A stretch of 64,000 nucleotides of DNA, taken from positions 1 to 64,000 of the forward strand of contig JADNYV010000183.1 of assembly GCA_015501055.1 (NCBI GenBank), read 5' to 3'. Made by a program: the position numbers and the translations under genes. A model generated the notes under the pieces. The model had not been told where the DNA came from and did no database searches. It was given only the letters and a program-made list of their open reading frames with translations. Origin of the DNA: Mucidula mucida. Lineage: Eukaryota > Basidiomycota > Agaricomycetes > Agaricales > Physalacriaceae. Shown piece after piece: positions 36,401 to 48,356 of this stretch (positions are counted from its first letter, which is position 1; every line of letters starts with the position of its first letter).

Positions 36401-37870
36401 ACTTCCTTGGTGGCTTGCTCCACCGCAAAGGACTTGACCCAGCAAATATATGTGAGGGCAAACACGCCCAAAAGTCATCCCAGTTGTTACAAGAATTGTC
36501 TGCAGCATTGCCCAAGGCCGGCTACGTCAAAATACCGGCAGAACAGCTAGAAATGGCTATGGCTGCAGCCACAGCAGAGTCCGAGGGCATAGAGCCCATC
36601 TTTAAGGAAGCAAAACAACGTGCTAACTGGCTGTTGTGGCAGAAAGCAATTGAAGAAGAAATTAAAACACTTACCTAAGCAGGCACATGGGAACTTGTAC
36701 CGTGTTTGACAGATTGGAATGTCATTGGATTGAAGTGGGTCCTCCGGATCAAGAAGAAAGCTGGAGGTATCATTAACAAATACAAGGTGTGACTTGTTGC
36801 ACAAGGAATTACCTAAGTTGAAGAAGTTGATTACTTTGTAACATTTGCCCCAGTTGCAAAACTTGCCTCACTCCGCATCATTCTTGCCATTGCTGCATGT
36901 AATGATTGGGATATCAATGTCTTCAATTTTCACAGCATGTTTCTCAATGGAGAATTTGACGATAAAGAGGAGTTGTATATAAAACAGCCTCCAAATTTTG
37001 AGTTTGCGGATTAATGGCAGTATGTCCTATGTCTACATAAGACCATTTATGGATTAAAGCAGAGTTCTTGTAAGTGGTTAGAGAAACTTACTGCCGCTTT
37101 CGCCACACTTGGATTCACCGCACTTGAGAAGGATTATGTGGTCTATAAACTTGTTATCGGATTGTACATCATCATTCTCGCGATCCACATCAACAACTGC
37201 ACCATTATGGGCAGTTCACCCGCTCTCATCACCAAGACCCAAGAGTGTATTGGACAACCATTCAAGATTACACTGCTAGGGCCTATTAGTTGGCTACTTG
37301 GTATAGAGATTATATGTGACAGGGCTTCACGCTCCATTTCCATTAATCAGATGTCCCATATCAACTCTGTGCTGCAGCGCTTCAACATGGAAGACTGCAA
37401 GCCGGCCGCAGTACCCATGGATCCAAATGTCCAACTCTCACGCAATCAGTATCTAATCAATGCATTAGAAATTGCATATATGCAGCGCTATCCATACAGA
37501 GCAGTGGTCAGATCCCTGATTTGGATCACGACCGACATATGTCCTGACTTGGCTTACGTGGTCACCATCCTCTCACGCTTCAATAACAACCCTGGACCTG
37601 TACACTGGCATGCAGCAAAATGTGCACTGCAATATCTTAAGGGTACTTGCAGCTGGAGACTCACCTTTGGAGGAAAAGGATCAGGCAGAGGATTGAAAGG
37701 ATACGCTGATGCAGACGGGATGTCTGTGAAGAATCACAAGGTGATTTCTAGGTACGCGTTTCTCATCAATGAGGAGCTGTTTTATGGTTGTCTAAACAGC
37801 AGGATATTGTCGCACTCTCAACCACTGAGGCAGAGTACATTGTGTTGACATCTGCAGGCAAGAAAGCCTT
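33443..37870 (+). pseudogene. Copia Gag-Pol polyprotein, decayed
   Basis: From a Met at 33443 (MSTSTKLIKFFARV) the blocks run as follows. Gag is broken by several stops. Protease appears as YDFGVFRHM where DSG is expected. The GAG-pre-integrase MGHIVPNAVKCLI and the Cys motif CNSCEYGKK follow. Integrase has IIHSDLWG (first Asp kept), HTDKGGKY (second kept) and a third site with Lys for Glu (TSKHNS, near 35775). RT contains WVLRIKKKAGG, FNFHSMFLNGEF and the catalytic box as HINNCTI for YVDD. RNase H contains GYADADGMSVKNHKVISRYA. Only 34317-35303 is open for more than 300 codons. It could not make an active transposition complex. Confidence 0.85.
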
Positions 37871-38169
37871 ATAAACGTGTCAATTCATCTCTGAACTTTT
37901 TACACTGCTCAACAATGCCATCATCATCCACAACAACAACCAGTCAGCAGTCGTTCATGCTCATGCTGAACTTGGTCAGTTCCACGTGCATACCAAGCAC
38001 ATTAATATTTAATACCACTTTATTTGGTATGTGATTGCAAACAGTGACATCTGACTCGTCTATTGTCCTACGGACAACATGCTTGCGGACACACTCCTCA
38101 AAGCCCTTCCCAGTGCGAAGGCCAAACACTTTGCCCAAAGCCTTGGACTTGTTCCGGCTTGAGGGGGAG

Positions 38170-38434
38170 TGTTGAATAACAAGCCGGACTTCTTGCTATT
38201 CCTTACTTGATGGACCCGCTGCTTTACTTATCAAACCGCTCCTGTATCTACCGACCCGCTACTGTTTCCACCAACACCACTTACTGCCTCATTTGTATGT
38301 ACCATAGTTCTCATTATCCCCAAGTTCCCCTTTAGATACATGTATTATTTATGGTATATATACTATGTACTTTTGGTCTATACACTGTGTGCAGTTTCTC
38401 CTCCTCGTTGTTTGACCTTCTTAAGTTTCAATAT
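38170..38434 (+). repeat. Copia 3' LTR
   Basis: It begins TGTTGAATAAC directly after the purine tract and ends TTTCAATA (TTTCAACA expected). The next base is inside an RPAP3 exon fragment of the opposite strand, so the LTR edge is also the edge of the inverted-repeat arm. Confidence 0.7.
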
Positions 38435-38572
38435 AATGTCCAATAGCTTGAGGAAAATTGCCTGCTTTGAAGGTGCCATCGCCCTGTAACATACATGAAT
38501 GAATGACTTGGATTTTGGGGCACTTGCGTACTTTGACTGAGCTGGGGATGGCGCAGGTATCTTTGTGGTCAT
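38435..38572 (-). pseudogene. RPAP3 5' fragment
   Basis: It holds exon 1 (MTTKIPAPSPAQS), an intron and the start of exon 2 up to the codons for IGHY, then stops at the copia LTR. In the full gene the next residues are SAAIVHDRK. The remainder is not found on the other side of the copia element. Confidence 0.85.
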
Positions 38573-39040
38573 GGACGTTACGGGAAAAGGCAGTTTGATG
38601 GATGATCATCGGGCCGGCGCGACCAAGTCACTGACCACCTTCAGACTCGCGTAGATTGCAATTCAAGCTATACTCTGAAGCTCTGCATCAAATCGAGTTA
38701 GACTTTCTCAGAGGTATTGTTATCCTGCTGGCTCTGCTCATGGACGAACACTGTCAGCTCTTTGTACTACTATGCGACATGAGATCTGCGACAGGAGAGT
38801 ATATCATAGTGCTTAAACTCTTACTCGACGATTGTCATGCTACGAACCGTGACAGAGGCCTTAGGCCTTCCGAGTGATCCCAATGGGAGAAGTTGTTATA
38901 AGATCTTAAAACACAAATTTACTGAAGACTACAAAACATCACATCGGGACAAACCGTACTCAAATCATACTAGCACAGCAGAAAAAACAACGAGAAAAAA
39001 TAGTCCTTCGATTAAGCATCAAGTTTCACGCAAAGTGGCT

Positions 39041-40382
39041 TTAGGTGCAATGACCCATATAACGACCTTTGCTGTGGGCATTGACGGACCCCGTGAACTC
39101 GCTGTAGGAGGTCCTGGTGTCGTACGGCTGATCGTCAATCTGAACCCACCCTGCAATGGTCCGGGGCAATCAATTTCATTTTTTTTTGAGAAGTGCCATC
39201 TTCACTCACAGTAGTAATGACCTTGCGTCCGTTCGTTAAACCCGACCAGGACCCAGCCAGATCCGGTGTATGGAACTCTGCCCTTCACAGTTTCATGGCA
39301 CGTCTTGGACTGGTACTACATAGACAGTCCAGGTGTTGAGAAAACGTACTAGCAGTGACAGCATGTAGACTTACATCGAGAGAGCAGGTGCTTCCAGCCG
39401 GAGCATTCAACATGACGGTCTGCTGCACTTCGTTGTTGATCTGGGTTGTGAAGCTATACCGATGGAAAAGGCGTTAAGTCATACACCGCTTGGCGGTAAT
39501 AGCGCTCTCACCTGTATTGATTCTCATTCGTGAACTGTGCCATGGCCGTCCACGACGCGCTGGCACCGAGCACATCGGGAACACCTACCGAGATAGAAGT
39601 CGTGCAGCTTAGTCCGATGGTCGCGCTTTCTGTGAGACAAAATCAGATGTCATACACTAGTCAAAAGAGCAGCGACATACTCGTGACGGTGTAGGAAGCT
39701 GAGGAGGCGAAGCCCGATGTGACACCAATAGTCACAGAGCCGTTGGTACCGGTAAGGGTACCGCCGGTAGAGAGTGTATTGATCGTGCAAACAGGACTTG
39801 CTGTGAGGGGATCAGTTTTCGGTGGGCGGGGGTTGACGACGAAGCTTACCGGTGGCCTGCAAATCAACGATATCATCCCCGACACACATCCACGCTTCCG
39901 TCGCGCCCTCCTGTCAATCAACGCGACTCAGTAGATGCTACAATGTGTAGTATGACCTCGTCTACTGACCCAAGCGGTCCAAAGATTATAGCTACCCCCG
40001 CCCCATGTGGTCCTGATATACTGGGCTATAGCAGTCCAAGCAGGAACTGAAAAGCAATTTTGTTAAGAAGACGGAACATAGACAAGTAATAGAAATACAA
40101 ACGGCGTTGAAGCTCCGCCACGCTCATCCCTCTGCAATTTCCGCCCAGAGCAGCAGGAGCAGGACTCGGAGCAGCGGCAGTGCCGTTCAACACGGGCTGA
40201 GGCGGCGTATAGATGCGCGCGACTTCCTTGAAGTCACGGTCATAGGCGATAGTCCAATTGCTGTTGGGGTCAGAGCCCAGCATGACGGCGCCCGGGTGGG
40301 CCGCCAGGATGCGACTCGGAGACTGCGCGGCCGCGAGAACAGCGAGGGACACAGCGATGAAGACAGAGGCGAAGTTGACCAT
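39041..40382 (-). CDS. Secreted beta-rich protein of unknown function, right copy
   Basis: Near-identical to the gene at 17676-19015, with the same start, signal peptide, eight-exon plan and stop. Amino-acid changes are few (for example PPQPV for PPQQV near residue 60), and all splice sites I checked are kept. Both copies therefore look functional, which suggests a recent duplication or ongoing gene conversion. Function and the possible pore-former resemblance are as uncertain as for the left copy. Confidence 0.75.
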
Positions 40383-41066
40383 TGAGAGCAGTGGGCTGTG
40401 GAGTCTGAAGACGAGAAAAAACCTCTTTTATACTGTAAATAATGCTACCCACAGAAAGGTATCCAGATGCAAAAACATCAGATAAGGCCGCTTGCATCGT
40501 GATCTCAGCTGAGGGCTACCAGAAGCAAACTAGAAGATGGGAATGGTTGTTACGTCTGGAACTGAAGTATGCGAGTACTTGCCAAGCGGATGCACCCTAC
40601 AGCTCAATCTGCTAGCGACGCCGTATGCTCCTTTGTGGGGGATGACGATCTTGACAAAGAATTCAGGTTCTTGTCCTGCGGCCAATGTCCATTTCCTGCG
40701 ACACACCTAGATGAGCTTGAAGATTTCTGTCTGCGTCGGAGCTGAGTTCTAAAAGCATGCAGCCGAAGATGTGCATTCGAGTACACAATTCTAGCCTGCA
40801 AGATAGCCTCATCTGTGATTGTTCCGCTTGCACTGAAGCCATTCTTGAACGCGAGTCTCTTTCATGCTTCCCTTCCCTTGGTGGATGTGACATCTACGAA
40901 CGTTCCTGTGTGGCAAAATTCCTGCCCTTTCCCTAAGTAGTACCGATGCATTCGCCTTTCACAAGCACGGTTTCTGTACTAGCTGTGGCGCGCACGCATC
41001 GCGGCTCCGAGGGGATGAAGAGTAGCTATCGCAAGGATTATGTCCTTCAGAAGTTTCCAATTACCT

Positions 41067-42079
41067 ACAAAAGAGTGAGTCTGGATGTGCATATCGGCTG
41101 GACGAGAGGTCACCGGTCCCCATCACTATCCATTGCCATCTTCGGTGATCCAGCGTACACTCGACCGACCCTGTGAATCCCTACATCGAATGAAGTTAGA
41201 AGTACTTTCCCAGAAGTAATGCTAACCTGCTGGTTCTGCTAAAGGACGGGACAACATGGCGATCTCGGTGTATTTTGCGACACTAGACTATGTTTCGATG
41301 CCTGCTGACTCTCAGTCATAGCACCTATCCTTCTCGAGGCCCTATCAATTTCACTTAGAGCGCATCTGCTATGTTCAGCACCTTCTATACTCCGACATCG
41401 GGCATGGTTGTTGAGCGTGCTTGAAAGACAAGCGCGCGCGTAACAAGCTGAACAGCAAGAGAAGTCATCACGTGCAGTTCGAGCCCGGCGCGTTATGTGA
41501 GTTTACGACGCGACCAGGGCGATTAGATAGAGGCAGAGGGATCTGCTGATGAAAATCTGAACGCCGAAAAATATTGAGATGTATAATTTGCGGGCCATAG
41601 AGGATGATGAAAGACTTGGACAACTCAAAAGACGGTGTTGATTTATTTCCTGTCGCCGGCATAAGCAGAGTGCCTACGGGAGACTACCTGGTAACCTACG
41701 CATGGCTCACCAGATGATGTAGGGACAGATGTCGTCGGTCTTGAGGTGTAAGTTAGGGCGTCTTCAGGAAGTTTAATGGTTTGGTATACATGGCTCATTT
41801 GTGACAGTATACAATGCACACAGTGCTGGCTTTCATGGAAACGAACGAGGCTCTTAAGTAGATTATAACGAACCGTAAACCTTTTGCTTGCGTAGCGTTA
41901 TTCAACTTGATGCTCGCAATTTGACGCGAAAGCGTTCTCTACGTATCATTCATTGAAAGCACGGAATTAAAGGGGTTGTCCAGACCTTGAGGCAGCCAAT
42001 CAGCTGTCATATATTTGGCCGGTTTTCGCCGGCGCACCTCGGGAAAGTTCTTCTGTAACATCATCTTCACCAACTGGCA
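41067..42079. other. Intergenic, 1 kb, nothing recognised
   Basis: Outside the right arm. Short frames on both strands lack family features. It presumably holds the QCR2 promoter at its right end. Confidence 0.4.
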
Positions 42080-43475
42080 ATGCTTGCCTTCAAGTCGTCG
42101 ACACGCAATGCGCACCGCATAGCGCGCTCCTTTGCCACCGTCGTCGACAGTGCTGGCTACAAAGTCGCCTCGGTCGACGCCAACCAACCCACATCGTCGG
42201 TAACATTTCTCGTGAACGGCGGCACCCGATTCGAGTCTAAAGCTGGTGTTGCCCATGCTCTCAAAAACTTTGCTTTCATGGTAATTTCGAGTTCATCAAG
42301 GGTATTGTTCGTCTCATAGCATCACAGAGCACCAAATCTCGTTCCGCCTTAGGGAGCATCCGGGAGAGTGAATTGTACGGTGGTGTGCTGTCGGCATCCT
42401 TGTCGCGCGAACACCTCGCCTTGACTGCCGAATTCCTGCGCGGCGATGAGTACGTCGTCCTTGCATTCCTGTCTGTCGTCCTCTCATCGTTTACAGGGAG
42501 TTTTTCGTCAAACTCCTTACCGAGTTTGTTCAGTCCGCCAAATTTACCCGTCACGAATACGAGGAATACGTTGCACCCGTTGTCGAGAGCGAAACCGCCG
42601 AGGCTGCCGGAAACCCTGGTGTCACAGCTGTTGACCTCGCTCATGCCCTCGCCTTCCGCAACGGTCTCGGCGCGTCCCTCTTCGCCAACCACCGCGTCAC
42701 TGTTGACGATGTTTCTGCATTCGCTCACAGCGCTTTCGGCAATGTCGCTGTCCTCGGTACTGGTATCGACCAGGGCGTCCTCTCTGAGCTCGTAAAACGC
42801 TATAGCCATAGTGCCCAGCCATCCACCTCCTCTACGCCTCCAGCTTCATCCTACTTTGGTGGTGAATCTCGCGTCGCGGCCCATGGCACCCCTACCGTGT
42901 TTCTTGGTTTCGGTACTACAGGCGCGACGAGTTCTGACATTGCTGCTTTGAACGCGTACTTGTCACCCACCCCCTCCATCAAATGGTCAAACGGAATTTC
43001 TCCCATCTCTCCCGCCATTTCTGCAGGCACCACCGTTCAGACCGTTTACCTTCCCTACACCGATGCTACCTTGTTTGGTTTCCTCATCCAAGGCAGTGAT
43101 GTGAAGGCCGCTGGTACCGCCGCCGTTGCAGCGCTCAAGGCTGCTGCCAAGGGTCTCTCGAAGGAAGACTTTGCTAAGGCTTCAGCCAAGGCCAAGTTTG
43201 CTGCTGCTTCCGCTGTCGAAAGCAGGGAGGGTCTCTTGAACGTGTTAGGATCCAAGGTCTGCAGTGTCTTTCGATCGTGACTATCCCAAACTCAAAGTTG
43301 TTTTTAGGTTCTCTCTGGATCTGATGCCTCTGTTGAAGGTTTGTTGAAACCATTCGACGCTGTCACCAGTGCCTCTGTTTCCAAAGCAGCATCTGCCCTC
43401 GTTGCAGCGAAGCCCACGTTTGTGGCGGTCGGCGACGTTGCTTCCCTTCCTTACGCTGATGAGCTAGGACTATAA
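42080..43475 (+). CDS. QCR2: Ubiquinol-cytochrome c reductase core protein 2
   Basis: Four exons: 42080-42280, 42328-42449, 42497-43256 and 43308-43475, with no frame break. MLAFKSSTRNAHRIARSFAT is a basic, Ser/Arg-rich mitochondrial presequence. The M16-peptidase-like fold follows: SSVTFLVNGGTRFESKAGVA, SELYGGVLSASLSREHLALT, then an Ala/Ser-rich second half with NVAVLGTGIDQG and LNVLGSKVLSGSDAS. The zinc motif of active M16 peptidases is absent, as expected for this subunit. It is a structural core subunit of respiratory complex III on the matrix side of the inner membrane. Confidence 0.9.
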
Positions 43476-44250
43476 TGTATTACATCAACGGTGGGATGTG
43501 ATACCGAATAAAACTTATATTCCATTACGAAGTAGCATCCAAAGGCGCACAACGACGCGACGCATTCAATTCGCGCACATCACTTGAGGATTCCTCCAAT
43601 TCATCTGTTTGTTTGCGCGCCTGAGGTTCTATGCTTCATCTCTAGAGGTTCAGAGTGCGCCTGGACGGTATTCAGAGGATCGATTTGCCAAAGAGTACGG
43701 AGTTCATTTACAAGTCGCCATCATCGTATTCAGATTGTGGAGTCATGTCGCCAGCGAGTACCGCATTGCTGTTTTTCGCGTTCGCGGCTCATCACTGTGA
43801 CCATGAGTTCACAGGCCGCCTAACGAAGGTATAGTAAGATTCATTAAACTCATACACCAGCCCTCTGGTCCAAAGTTTGACTGCGTCCATGCGACGGGCA
43901 GCACTCCAGATTTCTTGGCCCTCCTTTTCATCTGCATGGATTCACAATTGTTTAGTGGTTATATGTTCTAGTTGAGACAATGTTACTATACTAAATTGAA
44001 ACTTCTCCTATTTGACATCGACGTTTTTAATCAGGTATCATAGAAAAGTTGTCGAAATCCTTGGTGTACGACGCGCGAGCTTCAGGACCTACCGCAGTCT
44101 CATCGAGGTTCTCCGTGAGTCGGCCGTCGCGTATCTCACCATCTACATTGCTCTTTCAACGAAGGACAGACGAAAATATAGATTTCGTTCAACGTTTACC
44201 TACAAAGCCGAATATACCCGGGGTAACTGATTTTGTCGCGAACCACCATT
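43476..44250. other. Intergenic, nothing recognised
   Basis: QCR2 3' region and RFT1 promoter. Short frames only. Confidence 0.4.
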
Positions 44251-45934
44251 ATGTCAACACCGACCGCGTCGTTCGGGTCTGCGTTACCGCTGATAGCACT
44301 CCAACTAGGCTCTCGCGTGTTCTCCTTTGTTCTGAATCAGGCGCTCCTGCGGATCGCCACGCCAAGCGCATTCGGTACTGCCGCCATCCAGTTTGAGCTG
44401 CTATTGAACACCATCCTCTTTCTCAGCCGGGAGGGCGTCCGTACTGCTCTCTTACGTGTCAATTCGCCTGAATCGCAACATAGTAACGTCGCTTTCATTC
44501 CATTTCTTTTGGGATGCCCGATTGCTCTGACGACGTCGTATCTGTATGTCGCGTATGCTAGCGAGGAGACAAGCGTTCAGCCGTACTTCCGCGAGGCGGT
44601 ACTGCTGTATGTGGTCGGTGCTTTGATAGAGCTCATGAAGGAGCCTATGCATAACGCGTGAGTTGAACCGTTTCAATCACACCAGGATACCGACACGTAG
44701 ACGTGATAGCATCATGGCTGGATTAAGAACCACTATACGATTACGCGCCGAAGGCGCTGCTGTCGTTGGCAAATCTGTCCTGACATTCCTTGTCATGTTT
44801 TACGATCCCCATAAAGACGATCCTCGAAAACATTGCGCGCTGGTAGCATTCGCCTTAGGACAGGTCTTTTACTCCGTCTGCGTTCTGGTCATCTACCTTT
44901 ATTACTTTGGTATCTCCAGCCTTGTACCTAGATTCCCGAAAGCCAATTCAAAGTACGCCTTTCCTTGTTAATATCTCTTTAACGCCGTCTGATGCATCCA
45001 TCTTCTTCGTACAGAGGTAAAAGCCCACCACCTTTCTTCGACCCTCAGCTTTTGAGGCTGTCCGCGACCGTAACCTCCCAGTCGCTCATTAAACACTTCC
45101 TAAGCGAAGGCGACAAACTCATGCTATCCTGGTTTAGTCCCTTGGAAGACCAAGGTGGCTATGCCATCGCGCTCAACTACGGCTCTCTCGTCGCGCGCAT
45201 CCTTCTCCAACCCCTCGAAGAGACATCCCGCTCGCTCTTCTCCCAACTGCTCTCAAAGAACGACCTCAACGCCGCCGCCGCCCGTCTCACATCCCTTCTC
45301 GCCATCCAGATCCCCATTTCCCTCCTCTTACCGACTTTTGGCCCCCCTTACATCGGGCTGGCATCTCAGATTTTTTACCCCCGAATACGTAGGCACCAGT
45401 GCACCGCGCGTGCTCTCTGCGTGGTTGTGGTACATCCCGTTCTTGGCGCTGAACGGCCAGCTCGAGGCGTTCCTAGCGAGTGCCGCGGACACGAGCGAGT
45501 TGAACGGGCAGAGTACGTGGATGGCGATCTTTTCCGTGCTCTATACGGGCTCTGCAGCTCTAGCGTACAGGCTTCACCTCGGCGATACATCGCTAGTGTA
45601 CGCGAATGTGATCAACTTGGGTGCGCGCATTGTGTACGCGGCGGTTTGGATATCCAAGTATTTCCGCCGGAGAGGGGGAGGAGGCATCTTCAGTTGGAAG
45701 ACTATGCTTCCGAGCGTGGGACTGTGCTCCTGGATGGTGGTATGTGGATTGGTAGTCCGTGATGCGGAGAGGCGGTCAGATATTCGGGATGTTATTGCTC
45801 GCGATGGGCGGGCTGCGTTGCTTTCTGGTGGAACTATTATCCATGTCGGGATCGGTGCTGTCTTTGGTCTGGCAACATTATGGCATATTATGAAGTACTC
45901 ATACCGACCTCACTCTCACATGAAGGCTCAATAA
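44251..45934 (+). CDS. RFT1: Oligosaccharide flippase RFT1 family, two apparent base losses
   Basis: The Met at 44251 begins MSTPTASFGSALPLIALQLG, with the family core SRVFSFVLNQALLRIATPSAFG and LSREGVRTALLR. Introns at about 44657-44698 and 44952-45016 join MHNA to RDSIMAGLRTTIRLRAEGAA and to the third exon (SQSLIKHFLSEGDKLMLSWF, YGSLVARILLQPLEETSRSLF). The C-terminal part (LSAWLWYIPFLALNGQLEAF and later hydrophobic segments) lies one frame away. The gap is at T6 45371-45376 and C5 45378-45382, and one extra base in each run restores it. It is a multi-pass ER protein linked to flipping of Man5GlcNAc2-PP-dolichol for N-glycosylation; its direct flippase role is debated. Confidence 0.88.
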
Positions 45935-46614
45935 AGTCTTTGCCCATTGCATTGCATTGCGCTTGCTCGGTCCGGTGATGCGGTAGCGTTACATCCCTGT
46001 CTTTATCCCATCATTATCTCTCTGAGGATTATCCCCAAGCGATAATCGGTATTTCTACCTTTGCAGGGTCTATGATGCGTACTATCGTCGTCCGTGTTAT
46101 GCGTCCGGACGTCGACTCGTGGATACTCCCTTCCCTTCCGAGTCCTCACATGCAACGCTCTTTCAAGTTCGCATATTCGTTAGCGTTGGGATCATAAAAA
46201 CTGCAGGATCAACTCTAGTACGATCGATTTGGAGCGGTACAGAGGATGAACAAGCGGACGACGGAGAGCAAGACATGAAGCTGAGTTGACATTGCCTCGT
46301 GACAAGCGTACCAGTAGCGTACCGATGCCATCTATTTCGGGGAGAAGGTTTGAAGTAGTGGTCCTCAATTCAGAATTTATGTGGCACATTATACAGGTAC
46401 AAAAACCAAGCATCCTGGCCTCACTCGGACGCATTAAATGGAGGCTCTTCCTCGTGTTACATTTACCGCGGTTAAATCTACGACGCGTATGCAAAAACAC
46501 GGTCCGGTGACGGAACGAGGCAGCCTGGTCTTCGTGACGAGATCTCCGCATGCTTCATGGGGCACAAGACCTGGATGTGAATTAGTATTACATGTTTCTT
46601 CGGACTATTTCTGC
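45935..46614. other. Intergenic with a dispersed repeat at its right end
   Basis: Mostly unremarkable. 46378-46590 shares blocks with 55853-55955 on the opposite strand (see the repeat entry). No gene recognised. Confidence 0.4.
46378..46590 (+). repeat. Dispersed repeat, copy A
   Basis: It shares GTGGCACATTATAC at 46381, a GGTACAAAAA stretch, and then GCACAAGACCTGG with GTGAATTAGTATTACA near 46550-46590 with the reverse complement of 55853-55955. The middle of this copy is about 100 bases longer. There is no coding potential. It lies just upstream of the first GH43 gene. Confidence 0.4.
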
Positions 46615-46624
46615 TACATAAAGG
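46615..46624 (+). promoter_or_regulatory. TATA-like element of GH43 copy 1
   Basis: TACATAAAGG lies about 50 bases before the Met. The second GH43 gene has GTATAAAGGT at the same distance. Confidence 0.4.
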
Positions 46625-46668
46625 ATGCGCCGGGCTCGAACGCTGGAGTACAGACTTTTCAACCTTCA

Positions 46669-48275
46669 ATGCAGAAATCATCGCGTTCCTGCTCTTATTC
46701 GTGGCGCTCTGCGCCGCACAGGTTGGTCCGGGACGGTGACCGGCAACACTGCTGTTCACGATCCCACGATGTGTAAAGATAGCAGTGGGACGTACTTTGT
46801 GTTCTGTGGGCATTTAATCTATGAATCCCAACATTCAATGATTAATTTTCTTCTAGCGACGGGAGTTGGCATCGAAATTCGTACGTCCCCCGACAGAACT
46901 GCGTGGACCTATCGAGGCCTTGTTTGGCCCAACGGTGCGAGTTGGACCGACACCTACACTGGTGTATCTAGCGGGTTAGTCACGATTCATACCGTTTGGT
47001 GCTTTTTTTCGTTTAGCTCAATGACACTTTACAGGTCCTTGTGGGCTCCTGATTGTTATTATGACGGGAGCACATTCCACGTACCTTTGATCGTTTTTCC
47101 TCAAGGGAATTTTCGGGGCTCATTTCATTCCAGTTGTATTATTCGGCTTCCACCTTTGGTTCATCGCACGTACGCATCGTCCGTTTTACCTACGAATAAT
47201 CCTGATGTTGATCTCTTCGTTTCTCAGTCGGCCATATTTTATGCGACTTCCAGCACTGGCCTACCAGGCAATTTAATCTTCAATCTGGGAACTATTATAG
47301 TTGTCTGATTGAATAACAGGGAGTTTTACGAACAAGGGTCTCGTCACTTCGACGACGACTAGCAGCGGTTATAATGTTTGTTTCTCTCTATACATTTTCG
47401 TCCAAGAACTCACGAACTTTTCCCTTTAGGCGATCGACCCCAAGTACGTATGTATTCGCAAGTCTAAAAAGACTGACATTCGTATTTGTATAGTCTTCTC
47501 GTCGGCGAGTGTTATTTTCACATCATGCTTTCGTATCGTTGACTCGAAGCCTTATCTCAGACGGCTCGAACTGGTATCTTTCATTTGGGAGCTTCTGGAC
47601 GGGAATCAAAATCGAATCGTGAGTCCTGCATGAACTACCACATACTGTATCCTCATAACAAGGTCCAGTGTTTCTCCCTCTACTGGCCTTGTTACGGGTG
47701 GCATAACAGGTATCGCTCAACGTACTGCTAACAGCGGCGCCATCGAAGCTAGTGCCATCTATAAATTCGGAAGCTTTTATTATCTGTTCACTTCCTGGGA
47801 TACATGTTGCCAGGGCACCTCGTCGACGTACAACATTCGTGTCGGCAGGTCTACATCGTGCGTATATGCTGTGTCTTACTCAAGGACTGAGCTATATAGA
47901 TGTTTGATAGGCCGACTTCCGGCTACGTGGATGCCAGTGGCGTCGCTCTCACGGCAGGTGGAGGCACGCTTGTCCTCGGGACGCATGGCAATGCGAGTAT
48001 GGAATAAACATTGTTGGATTACTCTGATCCTCCTCCCAGATTTTTGGACCCGGTGGTCAGGATATTATGACCGATGGCGATGGTCCCATACTTGTATATC
48101 GTGAGGCTTCCAATTGTTACTTGTGTTCGCATTTCATACTTCTTAACAGACTATTACACCTCATCTGGCAGCTTTGTAGGTCGTTACGCTTCTTTAGAAG
48201 ATTCGGGTGATGACTGCTCTATAGTTGGGCATCAATCGCCTAGATTTCTCGAGTGGATGGCCGGTAAGGGTTTAG
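46669..48275 (+). CDS. GH43 endo-arabinanase-like protein, copy 1, possibly decayed
   Basis: A Met at 46669 is followed, after restoring one A at 46675-46677, by a strong signal peptide ([15 protein letters not shown]). Another base seems lost at GGG 46730-46732. Then come [21 protein letters not shown] (catalytic-base Asp), [56 protein letters not shown], and [20 protein letters not shown] with the likely acid Glu. [19 protein letters not shown] and [15 protein letters not shown] end the protein. About ten introns match copy 2. The exon around 47280-47320 (NLIFNL, then a stop) has no clear donor, so this copy may be partly decayed. The family cuts alpha-1,5-arabinan in pectin. Confidence 0.75.
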
Positions 48276-48356
48276 GAACTTCAGTTCACTATCTTCGATT
48301 ACTTATTCAGACCGCAGGTTGTTGTGTAAAGCATCCTTTCTACTATCCCGCTGTTT

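Larger units (their letters stand above)
33096..38434 (+). mobile_element. Ty1/copia retrotransposon, full-length but decayed
   Basis: The order is 5' LTR (33096-33352), GGTTGTGGGCCC primer region, gag, protease, integrase, RT, RNase H, polypurine tract GAGGGGGAG (38161-38169) and 3' LTR (38170-38434). Every domain is present, but all frames are broken by stops that mostly look like C to T or G to A changes. The two LTRs differ at roughly a quarter of positions by eye. No matching five-base duplication is visible outside them. Confidence 0.85.
38435..41066 (-). repeat. Large inverted repeat, right arm (2.6 kb)
   Basis: Near-identical reverse copy of 16993-19631. Differences are scattered substitutions and small indels, for example in the RPAP3 leader and the secreted-protein introns. 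The inner edge is the copia LTR. The outer edge at about 41066 is plain intergenic sequence. Confidence 0.93.

Noticed and set aside
33091..38439. Five-base target duplication around the copia element
   Set aside because: CGCAA and TAATG flank the two LTRs and do not match.
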